From assembly GCA_964467345.1 (NCBI GenBank), contig CAYXPY010000028.1, positions 1 to 26,212 on the forward strand: a DNA stretch of 26,212 nucleotides, in the 5' to 3' direction. Shown piece after piece: positions 15,954-22,845 of the stretch; position 1 is the first letter of the stretch, and the number at the start of each line of letters is the position of its first letter. The stretch is from SM1-50 sp964467345. Lineage in GTDB: Archaea > Thermoplasmatota > E2 > DHVEG-1. The position numbers and the translations under genes are program-made. Under the pieces are notes generated by a model. It was not told the origin of the DNA. It saw only the letters and a list, made by a program, of their open reading frames with translations, and did no database searches.

Positions 15954-18065
15954 TCAGCGAAAGTAATGGAAACTGGTGTTTTTAAAAAAAGAGAAATCAA
16001 GGTTCCCCCAGTCATCGTAATCACCACGTCCATGGGACCCGTCAGAGAAGTCCATCATCAGATACGTATAGAAATAGTTCAACAGACTCTTATACTGTCG
16101 ATACTCCCAGAACTCCTTATAATATGGCTTGACCGTGTTGTGGTTGTCGATGCCGTTGTATTTCGTCACAATCAACCCAAAGGTATGCCCCGTCTCATGC
16201 ATAGAGGCAGCCATCGCAAGCCATCCTCTGGTGTACCGTGGGAAATTCTCGGTGAGTGATTGCGCTCCTATGATAAAGGCATTCAGATGATTCCAGCCCA
16301 TCACCGCAAACCCTGGACCCTCAGAATAATCACAGATGATCCCATAATGGAAAATCCGCACCCGTGGGTTGTTCAAATCATTATGAAGGAAATAATCCCA
16401 ATACAGGTCAACGATCTCTGCATAGGAGATAAACGGTTGAGCAGGTATCTCTTCACCGCCGCCAAGTGAACCACTGTCCACATGCAAGGTGATGTTGTGT
16501 CTGGCGAACGCATCCACCAGAAGGCCTACTTCCTGTTCAGGTGGCTTGTTGGTGGCATCGCTGTTCATTGACTCGGTCCAGTCAAACTCAAGGAACACAT
16601 CTCTGTGGAAGGGATCTGAGCCGTAATCGTCCATGTAGCATTCCTCAATGTTGTTCAATGCATCATTGTCAGGGTCGAGATGCTGATGGTCGTCCCAGAC
16701 AGAGGGGTTGTACCCCCATTTGAGTTCCCAGTCGTCCGGTGCCTCGTCCCCATCGGTGTCAGGACCAGGAAAGGTAATCTGCTGAGGCCACGGGTTGGAG
16801 TAGGCTGGCTTCTCGAATGTTTTCTCAAGGTCCCAGTCTGGTCCGATGTCCGGCATCACAAACGTCAGCCACGGTGCATAGGTAATCTGCCGAGGATTCC
16901 AGGTGCCACGATCTGCCCTGGTAAGACCAGTGTATGCTGGTCCGTTCTTGGATCCCCACCAGTTATAGCGAGCATCGATGACAGAGTTTTTCGCATATAA
17001 ACCATAGTTTTCGTTTTTTACAAGGTTGCTCCAGGAGATGGAAAACGCGCTGTTCTCTGAGTACAAGGCGTACCGGAGGTTTTCTGTAAATATACAACGG
17101 GTCAGAAGAATCCCGGAGAGTGCTTGTTTGAATTTACAGGAGAAATGGGTGTTTAGGGAGAAATAACATCCCTCCAGGTAACAGGCTGAAGAGTTCACCA
17201 GATTAACCCCAACACCGTTGTGAACAATGTAGCAATTCAGGATGGTAATAAACATTGAATCGACGAAAAACATCCCGCCTTCATTATCATCGTTATCACG
17301 GGCAGCTGATTTTGATATCTCGATGTTGGTAGACCGCTCGCAGAGAAAACCAATGCCGTTGGTATCTGCATAGGAGCCCTGAATCGTGATACACTGTGTT
17401 TCGAAGAGATACACTCCGATGCCGTTGTGATAGAAGATGCAGGAATCAATTCTCACAAATGCAGAGTCGTATGATGCGATACCAAACCCGTTGGTATGGA
17501 AACTGCTTGAGAGGATATTCGTCGAACTGTGGTTCTGGACGAGAATCCCTGCGCGGGTACGATACAAGGTGCATTCGCTGATGGTGGTGGAATCCGCATA
17601 CACAGCTATCCCTGCATCCCCCTGATAACCTCCAGATTCGCGAATGGTAAATCGTCTGATAGAAACATCGTTACTAGTGACAGTGACCACAGAACCAGTA
17701 TTCTGTCCGTCGATGATCGTGTATTCCTGCTCCTGCCCCCGCAGAGAAATGGATTTATTGATAAGAACATTCTCAAGATATATACCGTTGAACACATAGA
17801 CTAAGTCACCATCAACCGCATGCAGGATACCATCACTGATAAATTGATAGGGATAATCACTAGAGCCATCCCAGGGTCCCTGCGTGTTGCTGTCATCGAC
17901 GTAGATGGTAGCCTTTTGCAAAGGTCCAAAGGAGTCATCCTCTGCAACCGAAGGTATAGACCGCACTGTTGAAAGTGGCGCCAGAAGGAAGATAATGATA
18001 ATCATGAGTGATACGATCTGTTTTTTCAAGGAAATTCCCCTTGCGTAGACATTACTGTTTCCCAT
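15954..18065 (-). CDS. Secreted beta-helix protein with metalloprotease-like domain
   Basis: This 703-residue secreted protein has three parts. After a signal peptide (ending near STVRSIPSVAED) comes a NosD-like right-handed beta-helix to about residue 375, closing with YNWWGSKNGP. Next is a short DTDGDEAPDDWELKWG / DPDNDALNNIEE stretch resembling thrombospondin type 3 calcium-binding repeats. The C-terminal region (about 500-703) carries HETGHTFG at residue 623, the HExxHxxG of metzincin-like zinc proteases. The third ligand expected three residues after the Gly is Val, so the active site is non-standard or uses a later His or Asp. The ATG at 18065 (GGGAT upstream) puts the signal peptide first. 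The frame runs to 18149. No sorting signal is visible. Confidence 0.85.
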   Translation of the reverse strand: MGNSNVYARGISLKKQIVSLMIIIIFLLAPLSTVRSIPSVAEDDSFGPLQKATIYVDDSNTQGPWDGSSDYPYQFISDGILHAVDGDLVYVFNGIYLENVLINKSISLRGQEQEYTIIDGQNTGSVVTVTSNDVSIRRFTIRESGGYQGDAGIAVYADSTTISECTLYRTRAGILVQNHSSTNILSSSFHTNGFGIASYDSAFVRIDSCIFYHNGIGVYLFETQCITIQGSYADTNGIGFLCERSTNIEISKSAARDNDDNEGGMFFVDSMFITILNCYIVHNGVGVNLVNSSACYLEGCYFSLNTHFSCKFKQALSGILLTRCIFTENLRYALYSENSAFSISWSNLVKNENYGLYAKNSVIDARYNWWGSKNGPAYTGLTRADRGTWNPRQITYAPWLTFVMPDIGPDWDLEKTFEKPAYSNPWPQQITFPGPDTDGDEAPDDWELKWGYNPSVWDDHQHLDPDNDALNNIEECYMDDYGSDPFHRDVFLEFDWTESMNSDATNKPPEQEVGLLVDAFARHNITLHVDSGSLGGGEEIPAQPFISYAEIVDLYWDYFLHNDLNNPRVRIFHYGIICDYSEGPGFAVMGWNHLNAFIIGAQSLTENFPRYTRGWLAMAASMHETGHTFGLIVTKYNGIDNHNTVKPYYKEFWEYRQYKSLLNYFYTYLMMDFSDGSHGRGDYDDWGNLDFSFFKNTSFHYFR

Positions 18066-18164
18066 ACATAAAACTATCCCTATAAAAATCAAAATAAAAT
18101 AAAAAGAAAGAAAAAGAAAGGTTGCCCATTCCGTTGTAAAGAACAACAAAAGAACCAGAGGAGT

Positions 18165-18407
18165 CTATCCTGATAAACTCTTCGTCCCAATCAACGTCTT
18201 GGAATCCATCACACCCTGGATCGAGCGGATTTTGTTGATCACGATGCTGCCGATGGAATCGATGTCTGTTGCTTCAATTTTCACAAGGATATCGAATTCC
18301 CCGAACAAGGGATGGACCTCAACGATCTCAGAGATGTGCGTGAGCTTCTCATAGACTGTTTTTTCATGAAGGGGGCTTATGCTTAACAACGCAAATCCGA
18401 TTGCCAT
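18165..18407 (-). CDS. Stand-alone Lrp/AsnC RAM domain protein
   Basis: The 80-residue product is only the ligand-binding RAM half of an Lrp/AsnC regulator, with no DNA-binding HTH. The alternating pattern GFALLSISPLHEKTVYEKL, FGEFDILVKIEATD and the closing SIQGVMDSKTLIG are characteristic. Such domains bind amino acids, form rings, and either modulate full-length Lrp proteins or act as sensors. A TATA box about 25-30 nt upstream predicts a leaderless mRNA. The box is embedded in an inverted repeat (18428-18440). Confidence 0.88.
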   Translation of the reverse strand: MAIGFALLSISPLHEKTVYEKLTHISEIVEVHPLFGEFDILVKIEATDIDSIGSIVINKIRSIQGVMDSKTLIGTKSLSG

Positions 18408-18427
18408 GAGACACAGGATAGTTTCAC

Positions 18428-18440
18428 ACTATCTTATAGT
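18428..18440 (-). promoter_or_regulatory. Inverted repeat over the RAM gene TATA box
   Basis: ACTAT-CTT-ATAGT is a perfect 5-bp dyad with a 3-bp centre. It contains the TATA-like sequence ACTATAAGA on the minus strand, centred about 27 nt before the ATG at 18407. It could be the core promoter alone or an operator over it. Confidence 0.35.
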
Positions 18441-18524
18441 TTTCTTTCAGTACGGATCATCAAATGAAAATATTAATGAGCAGGGAGAGGTATCAGTTTT
18501 TTTAAAAAAAACCAGGTGGAGAAA

Positions 18525-19091
18525 ATGGATGTTAAAGAAACGATTCAAAAAAGACGTGCGTACCGGTCCCTTGACCCCGTGGAAATCACCGAAGAGTTAG
18601 TGACCGACCTTGCAAGCTGCGCCCAGCTGTCTGCATCGTGTGACAACAATCAATCCTGGAGATTTGTCTTTGTGTATAACCATGAGATGCTTCAGAAAAT
18701 GCATGAGGTGTTCCCGAAAGGCAACGCCTGGGCCAAGAGTGCGTCGATGATCATTGCAGTACTCAGTAAGAAGGATTACGATTGTGTCATCGGTGATCGG
18801 GTCTATCATCAATTTGACACCGGGATGGCGACCGCGTTTCTCATCCTACGGGCGACCGAACTTGGGTTGGTGGCACACCCAATCGCAGGCTACAGCCCCC
18901 AGAAAACCAGGGAAATCCTTGGGATCCCTCATGATATCGAAGTCATCACCCTTGTTATTGTCGGTAAACATTCTAAGGTGATTAGCCCGGTACTCTCTGA
19001 GAAACAAATCTTGGGGGAGAAACAACGACCGGAACGGTTCCCACTTCAGAAATTTATGTTCCTCAACCACTACCCTACAGAACAACCTTAA
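18525..19091 (+). CDS. Nitroreductase-family FMN protein
   Basis: The 188-residue product matches the small single-domain nitroreductase family: MDVKETIQKRRAYRSLDP at the N-terminus (FMN phosphate-binding Arg residues), LSASCDNNQSWRFV, a central helix LILRATELGLVAHPIAGY, and EILGIPHDIEVITLVIVG near the end. These FMN flavoproteins reduce nitro compounds, quinones or flavins, and the physiological substrate here is unknown. I used the ATG at 18525, which has GGTG 8 nt upstream and fits the family N-terminus. A GTG three codons upstream overlaps that site. The end overlaps the convergent PAC2 gene by 4 bp. Confidence 0.9.
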   Translation: MDVKETIQKRRAYRSLDPVEITEELVTDLASCAQLSASCDNNQSWRFVFVYNHEMLQKMHEVFPKGNAWAKSASMIIAVLSKKDYDCVIGDRVYHQFDTGMATAFLILRATELGLVAHPIAGYSPQKTREILGIPHDIEVITLVIVGKHSKVISPVLSEKQILGEKQRPERFPLQKFMFLNHYPTEQP

Positions 19092-19846
19092 CCGTACATA
19101 TGGGGTGGCTGCGTAGGTGTCGGAGCGGTCGGCTGGGCTTGTTTAATGAACGCCCGGATCTTCTTTTCTATATCGTCTGCCTCTTTATACAATGGCTCGG
19201 TGTTGATCTCTATCTCAGGAAGCATCTTATCAAGTGCCTCGACAAGAAGCGCTGCCGCCCGGGAATCAGGATAGGACGTATGAGCTTCTGCAAGAAGGCA
19301 GAGCACATCATGGTTCAATCGTACCCCCTCATAGAGTAACACGCCAGTGATACCCGTAATCATTCCTTCCTGGGTCTCCCCGATGTCATACTGTTTGAGG
19401 ATGTCCCTCATTTTCTGTGTCGTTGCAACCCCGTGAGTCTTTGGTTTTTTTGGGTCCAGACCATGGGTCCCCTCAAGGGTCACGATATACTTGCATTTCT
19501 TCTTCTTGGCCCATTCAAGGATGACACCTGCTAAGGGTTTGATGATGTCGACAGAGGGCATGAACTCAGAGATGATGACAACGATCTGATCACAGGACCC
19601 ATCGGGGCCACAGACTTTCTTTCCTGCATAAATCCGCACCGGTGGAGAGGGTAGTCCCTTATGGATGACCGCTGCAGGCATGAAATACCGTGAGCTGATC
19701 GCCCCTATCTCCTCGAGTTTCAATTGGTCGATAAGAAAATGACCGGCAATCGAGCTGACCAGCCCAACCGTGGGGAACGCCTCGATCAGTATCGCATTTG
19801 AAAGGTCAACTTGCTTATATTCGATGATCTGTATTTCTTCCTCCAT
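19088..19846 (-). CDS. PAC2 family protein (proteasome assembly chaperone-like)
   Basis: The 252-residue product belongs to the archaeal PAC2 superfamily related to eukaryotic proteasome assembly chaperones. Visible signatures are ILIEAFPTVGLVSSIAGHFLIDQL, the FMPAAVIHKGLPSPPVRIYAG strand, IISEFMPS, CKYIVTLEGTHG and ITGVLLYEG. It ends in a charged helix (about 215-240) and a Pro/Thr-rich tail. It may help proteasome assembly, although the archaeal members are not well characterised and no proteasome gene is in the window. It has a weak GGTAAT ribosome binding site. Confidence 0.88.
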   Translation of the reverse strand: MEEEIQIIEYKQVDLSNAILIEAFPTVGLVSSIAGHFLIDQLKLEEIGAISSRYFMPAAVIHKGLPSPPVRIYAGKKVCGPDGSCDQIVVIISEFMPSVDIIKPLAGVILEWAKKKKCKYIVTLEGTHGLDPKKPKTHGVATTQKMRDILKQYDIGETQEGMITGITGVLLYEGVRLNHDVLCLLAEAHTSYPDSRAAALLVEALDKMLPEIEINTEPLYKEADDIEKKIRAFIKQAQPTAPTPTQPPHMYG

Positions 19847-19918
19847 ATTACCAACTACAGGTACAACTGGTATGCTCCTTTTATGTATTACGATAAAAAT
19901 GGAAAAAAAGACGTTGTT

Positions 19919-20515
19919 TTATTGGAGGAGACTGAGTAGTTCTGATAAGCTCTGAATCGTGACATCCGCGGGGGTGCTCAGACCAACGACAAAGCATCCG
20001 GCTGCCTGTCCTGCTTTGACATCGCTTTGCGTGTCACCTACCAAGATAACAGTGGTTGGGTCGACTCGTAGCTTTTCACAGGCTTTATAGACGATCTCAG
20101 GGTCAGGTTTTGCTTTTGTGACGTCATCACTGGTGATTATCTCTTGGAAATATGGTTCGATGTCAAATTTTTTCAGGATCTGTTTGGCACAATCGGTCGG
20201 CGTGTTGGTGATGATTGCTTTCGTGTAGGGGGAAAGTTTCTGCAGGGTGGACTTGGTGTCAGGATAGATATGGATATAATCCAGATGGTTCCCATAGGTG
20301 ATATTGCAGAATTGTGCAACCTCCGGGTTTAATTGTAATCGTTTCAGGTTGGCTTTCAGATCATGACCCCAGTAGGTGTTCTTAAACTCGTCGCGGGTGA
20401 TTTCTTGATGTTTGAACCGCTTCAGCGCGCTGTTGAGCGCCTTCCACCAGGAATCAAGTGAATCGACTAGGACTCCGTCCATGTCAAAGAGGATCGCACT
20501 GGGTGTGAGTTTCAT
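19919..20515 (-). CDS. HAD-superfamily phosphatase (phosphoglycolate phosphatase-like)
   Basis: The 198-residue hydrolase has all four HAD motifs: ILFDMDGVLVDS (nucleophile Asp and second Asp), AIITNTP (Thr), the Lys in KAKPDPEIVY, and ILVGDTQSDVKAG. The helical cap between motifs I and II is subclass I, as in phosphoglycolate phosphatase, beta-phosphoglucomutase and pyrophosphatases. The substrate cannot be assigned from sequence. There is no clear ribosome binding site at the ATG. A weak TATA-like CTTTTAGTA lies about 33 nt upstream. Confidence 0.88.
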   Translation of the reverse strand: MKLTPSAILFDMDGVLVDSLDSWWKALNSALKRFKHQEITRDEFKNTYWGHDLKANLKRLQLNPEVAQFCNITYGNHLDYIHIYPDTKSTLQKLSPYTKAIITNTPTDCAKQILKKFDIEPYFQEIITSDDVTKAKPDPEIVYKACEKLRVDPTTVILVGDTQSDVKAGQAAGCFVVGLSTPADVTIQSLSELLSLLQ

Positions 20516-20573
20516 GGTCTTCAGGGTCAGGAGTAGCTTGCGATGGTACTAAAAGGTTGTTGTATCATCAGGT

Positions 20574-20580
20574 TTTAAAT
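20574..20580 (+). promoter_or_regulatory. TATA box giving a leaderless yjbQ transcript
   Basis: TTTAAAT is centred about 27 nt before the ATG at 20604, and no ribosome binding site is present. This supports leaderless initiation at 20604 over the upstream in-frame ATG at 20592. Confidence 0.45.
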
Positions 20581-20603
20581 AGAATGAACAGATGGTTTGT
20601 GTG

Positions 20604-21002
20604 ATGAAGCAGCTTCAGGTCCAATCAAGCAGAAGAAACCAGATGATCGACATCACCGATGACATCGAGTCATTTGTACAGGAAGAGAAGGTCAGAGAGG
20701 GGTTTGTTATCGTGTATGTGCCGCATACCACCGCAGGGGTCACCATCAACGAAGGAGCAGACCCTAGCGTCCAACAGGACATCATCGAAACACTCAAGAG
20801 GCTCGTACCAGAGGATTGTTCGTATCATCATTCAGAAGGGAACAGTGATGCCCATATCAAGGCAAGCCTTCTGGGCTCCTCGGTAACCGTGCTGATACAA
20901 AACGGTTCCCTTGTGCTTGGGACCTGGCAGCATATCTTTTTTTATGAGGGTGACGGTCCGCGAAACAGAACCGTGTATCTCCAACTACATCAGAAGAAGT
21001 AA
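20604..21002 (+). CDS. yjbQ: YjbQ/UPF0047 family protein
   Basis: The 132-residue product is a YjbQ-family single-domain protein. Signatures are QMIDITDDIESFV, VYVPHTTAGVTINEGADPSV, HHSEGNSDAHIKASLLG and LGTWQHIFFYEGDGPR. The conserved His, Asp and Glu residues line a presumed metal or active site. Some homologues show weak thiamine phosphate synthase activity when overexpressed, so databases call them secondary thiamine-phosphate synthase enzymes. The real role is uncertain. I chose the ATG at 20604 because the family N-terminus starts there and a TATA box sits 27 nt upstream. It converges directly on a tiny zinc protein gene. Confidence 0.9.
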   Translation: MKQLQVQSSRRNQMIDITDDIESFVQEEKVREGFVIVYVPHTTAGVTINEGADPSVQQDIIETLKRLVPEDCSYHHSEGNSDAHIKASLLGSSVTVLIQNGSLVLGTWQHIFFYEGDGPRNRTVYLQLHQKK

Positions 21003-21125
21003 TCAGGCAAATCCTTTGATGGCTGCGACGCATTCCTGACAGATTTTTTTTGGTTTTCCTTTGATATGAACATGTTGTATTTTCTCATCTTCCAGTTCAC
21101 AGCTGCATACTACACATTTTGCCAT
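21003..21125 (-). CDS. Tiny zinc-finger protein (40 aa)
   Basis: The frame encodes 40 residues with CVVC (4-7, followed by a further Cys at 9) and CQEC (29-32), enough for one zinc site. GGGAGATGA lies 6 nt before the ATG at 21125. It starts 22 bp after the stop of the next small zinc protein (21148-21342), so the two look like an operon, and it ends directly at the convergent yjbQ stop. The function is unknown. Cys-rich mini-proteins of this size are common and poorly studied in archaea. Confidence 0.7.
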   Translation of the reverse strand: MAKCVVCSCELEDEKIQHVHIKGKPKKICQECVAAIKGFA

Positions 21126-21147
21126 TGTGTTTCATCTCCCCTTTCTT

Positions 21148-21342
21148 TTAGCTTCCACCGCGGAAATCATCACACGGTTCATCAGCATTCATCGGTCGAG
21201 AATGCTCAGCATGGTCAGGCTGCAGGCAGATATCCACCGATATTTTCTTCATCGGTCTCCCACAGCAATTCGGTGTTTCCTTCTTATCATGGACGATGGT
21301 TTTTTTCTTGCAGGCTTGACATTGGTAATAATCGACTGTCAT
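21148..21342 (-). CDS. Small zinc-ribbon/desulforedoxin-like protein (64 aa)
   Basis: The 64-residue product has YYQCQACKKK, then PNCCGRPMKKI, which is the CxxC plus C-C-G-x-P-M arrangement of small rubredoxin/desulforedoxin-like or zinc-ribbon domains. A His/Asp/Cys-rich tail (HAEHSRP, EPCDDF) follows. GAGGT lies about 6 nt before the ATG, and a TATA box lies about 35 nt upstream. It is transcribed away from the glutaredoxin/FTR operon. Together with the next 40-aa gene it may be part of a thiol or metal-redox group. An overlapping plus-strand frame lacks any recognisable feature. Confidence 0.7.
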   Translation of the reverse strand: MTVDYYQCQACKKKTIVHDKKETPNCCGRPMKKISVDICLQPDHAEHSRPMNADEPCDDFRGGS

Positions 21343-21373
21343 TCTCTAACCTCAGATATCACATGGGTTTAGT

Positions 21374-21382
21374 ATATTTAAA
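21374..21382 (-). promoter_or_regulatory. TATA box for the small zinc protein pair
   Basis: TTTAAATAT on the minus strand is centred about 36 nt before the ATG at 21342. This leaves a short leader that contains the GAGGT ribosome binding site. Confidence 0.45.
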
Positions 21383-21480
21383 CCTAGTTTTTTCGTTGAA
21401 TCATAAAGTTTTTAGAGCCTCAGGGAATATGAACCGCAATGAAATGCGAAACAGTCCCTGGGAAGAAGAAGGATCATCAT

Positions 21481-21723
21481 GTGAAAATCTATACGTTGAG
21501 CACCTGTGGTTGGTGCAAAAAAACAAAAGCACTTTTGAAGGCTTTGGATGTCGAGTATGAATATGTTGATGTCGATACTCTTTCTGGTGATGATTACACG
21601 GAGGCGACCGATGAAGTCAAAAAGTATAACCCGCATCGTACGTATCCGACGATTGTCATCGATCATGGGAAACAGGTCATCCTGGGATTCAAGGATGACG
21701 AAATTAAGGAGAGTCTTGGCTGA
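21481..21723 (+). CDS. Glutaredoxin-like thiol oxidoreductase
   Basis: The 80-residue thioredoxin-fold protein begins VKIYTLSTCGWCKKTKALL, with the redox pair CGWC at residues 9-12. The cis-Pro loop RTYPTIVI and C-terminal GFKDDEIKESLG follow. It resembles NrdH/glutaredoxin-like proteins that pass electrons to disulfide targets. I used GTG at 21481, which follows a GGA-type site and gives the family's usual N-terminus. The ATG at 21439 would add 14 charged residues. The stop overlaps the start of the FTR gene by one base, so the two are co-translated. Confidence 0.88.
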   Translation: MKIYTLSTCGWCKKTKALLKALDVEYEYVDVDTLSGDDYTEATDEVKKYNPHRTYPTIVIDHGKQVILGFKDDEIKESLG

Positions 21724-22256
21724 TGACCGTAAAACAGACGATTTTAGAGACAATGAAAAAAAACGCTGGGGAGAATGGGTATTTTCTCTGCCCGGACCAG
21801 CAGCTCCTTGATGATCTGCTCGATGGGCTTGTGACCAACACCAGCCGATATGGATATGGGTCTTGCCCGTGTCGTGTCGCCAGTGGGAAGAAGAACTACG
21901 ATGTCGATATCATCTGCCCCTGTGAGTATCGGGATGCTGATGTCGATGAGTTCGGGATGTGTTACTGCGGCTTGTTTGTCAGTGAAAAGGTCAAGGAGGA
22001 CCCTTCGCTGTTGGGACCGATCCCGGAGCGGAGACCACCGGAGATCATTGATGCGGCACTTGCGATGGCTGAAAAAAAAGGAAATGAAAAGAAGCGGGGG
22101 ACGAAAATGAAACAAGTATCAGGGAAAAAAACGAAAACCGTTCCTGTCTGGAGATGCACCGTCTGTGGGTATCTGTGCGCACGTGAGCTGCCGCCACCCA
22201 TCTGTCCTATCTGTAAGGCAAAAGCGGAGCGGTTCGAACCGTTCTCCTTTGGTTGA
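21723..22256 (+). CDS. Ferredoxin:thioredoxin reductase catalytic chain fused to rubredoxin
   Basis: The 177-residue fusion has an N-terminal FTR-beta domain (about 1-115). Its [4Fe-4S] and active-site cysteines lie in RYGYGSCPCR (48, 50), IICPCEYR (65, 67) and GMCYCGLFV (80, 82). A Lys-rich linker (about 117-140) leads to a C-terminal rubredoxin-like domain with CTVCGY (145, 148) and CPICKA (161, 164). FTR reduces a thioredoxin or glutaredoxin disulfide with ferredoxin electrons. The rubredoxin domain may relay electrons, as in related methanogen proteins. The gene directly upstream supplies the likely redox partner, and a ferredoxin is encoded at 25994-26161. Confidence 0.93.
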   Translation: MTVKQTILETMKKNAGENGYFLCPDQQLLDDLLDGLVTNTSRYGYGSCPCRVASGKKNYDVDIICPCEYRDADVDEFGMCYCGLFVSEKVKEDPSLLGPIPERRPPEIIDAALAMAEKKGNEKKRGTKMKQVSGKKTKTVPVWRCTVCGYLCARELPPPICPICKAKAERFEPFSFG

Positions 22257-22264
22257 CGGATTTC

Positions 22265-22702
22265 TTAGGAGACGATCTCTCGGATTTTATTGATGATGTC
22301 TTGCTTTTGTTGGGTCGTTAGTTCCTGGTCCAGTTTCGGGTACAGCGAGACTTCCTCGAATGTCTTATGCGCCATGATGAGTTCCTTGAACTCATGAAAT
22401 TTTACTGGTTTGTTCCACATCAGGTCCTTGCGCATCACCCGTACCCTATTGAGAATGTCGTTGTGCTGTTGGACGAGTTCCGGGACCATCTTATAGCCTT
22501 CAACGATGTTCTTAGGACTGTATGAGGTGAAGATGGCTTTTTCTTCTGTAAAAATATGTTTCTCCAGTTCCCATTCGAAGGTATCAAACACCTTCATCAG
22601 GGAGACAAGCTCAATGCCTATGCTTTTTTCTACGTCATGGATGAGTTTTAAGATTTTTGCATGATCCGCGGTCATCAGCTCAAGTATTGATGTTGATTTC
22701 AT
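22265..22702 (-). CDS. Hemerythrin HHE-domain protein
   Basis: The 145-residue, all-helical protein has the spaced His/Glu metal ligands of HHE domains: H14 (TADHAKIL), a His and Glu in EKHIFTEEKAIF, and further His residues in QQHNDILN and MAHKTFEEVSLYP. This cation-binding four-helix bundle carries a di-iron site that binds oxygen or NO, or senses redox and iron state. GGGGTTGA lies about 6 nt before the ATG at 22702. It is divergent from the AEC transporter, with a shared symmetric TATA sequence at 22752-22759. Confidence 0.88.
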   Translation of the reverse strand: MKSTSILELMTADHAKILKLIHDVEKSIGIELVSLMKVFDTFEWELEKHIFTEEKAIFTSYSPKNIVEGYKMVPELVQQHNDILNRVRVMRKDLMWNKPVKFHEFKELIMAHKTFEEVSLYPKLDQELTTQQKQDIINKIREIVS

Positions 22703-22751
22703 CGTCTCTCAACCCCCTTATTCTCTGTATATGTCGAAATAAGGTATGGTG

Positions 22752-22759
22752 TTTATAAA
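22752..22759. promoter_or_regulatory. Symmetric TATA box between divergent genes
   Basis: TTTATAAA is self-complementary and sits between the hemerythrin and transporter genes. On the minus strand it would start transcription near 22729, ahead of the hemerythrin ribosome binding site. On the plus strand it would start near 22782. Confidence 0.4.
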
Positions 22760-22845
22760 TCTAGCTTTTCAGACATCAAATCCATAGGATTTTCTGTATC
22801 GTAATGTCTTTAAGGAATCGTTGTTTATTAGGTTTTGAGTTTCGT

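Noticed and set aside
15503..15985. A 160-aa plus-strand frame inside the permease gene.
   Set aside because: It is frame-shifted within the permease, rich in Arg/His/Pro in the way of an out-of-frame reading, and the permease frame encodes clear membrane helices.
21066..21560. A 164-aa plus-strand open frame.
   Set aside because: It overlaps two small minus-strand genes with clear Cys motifs and ribosome binding sites, runs into the glutaredoxin gene, and has no recognisable domain.
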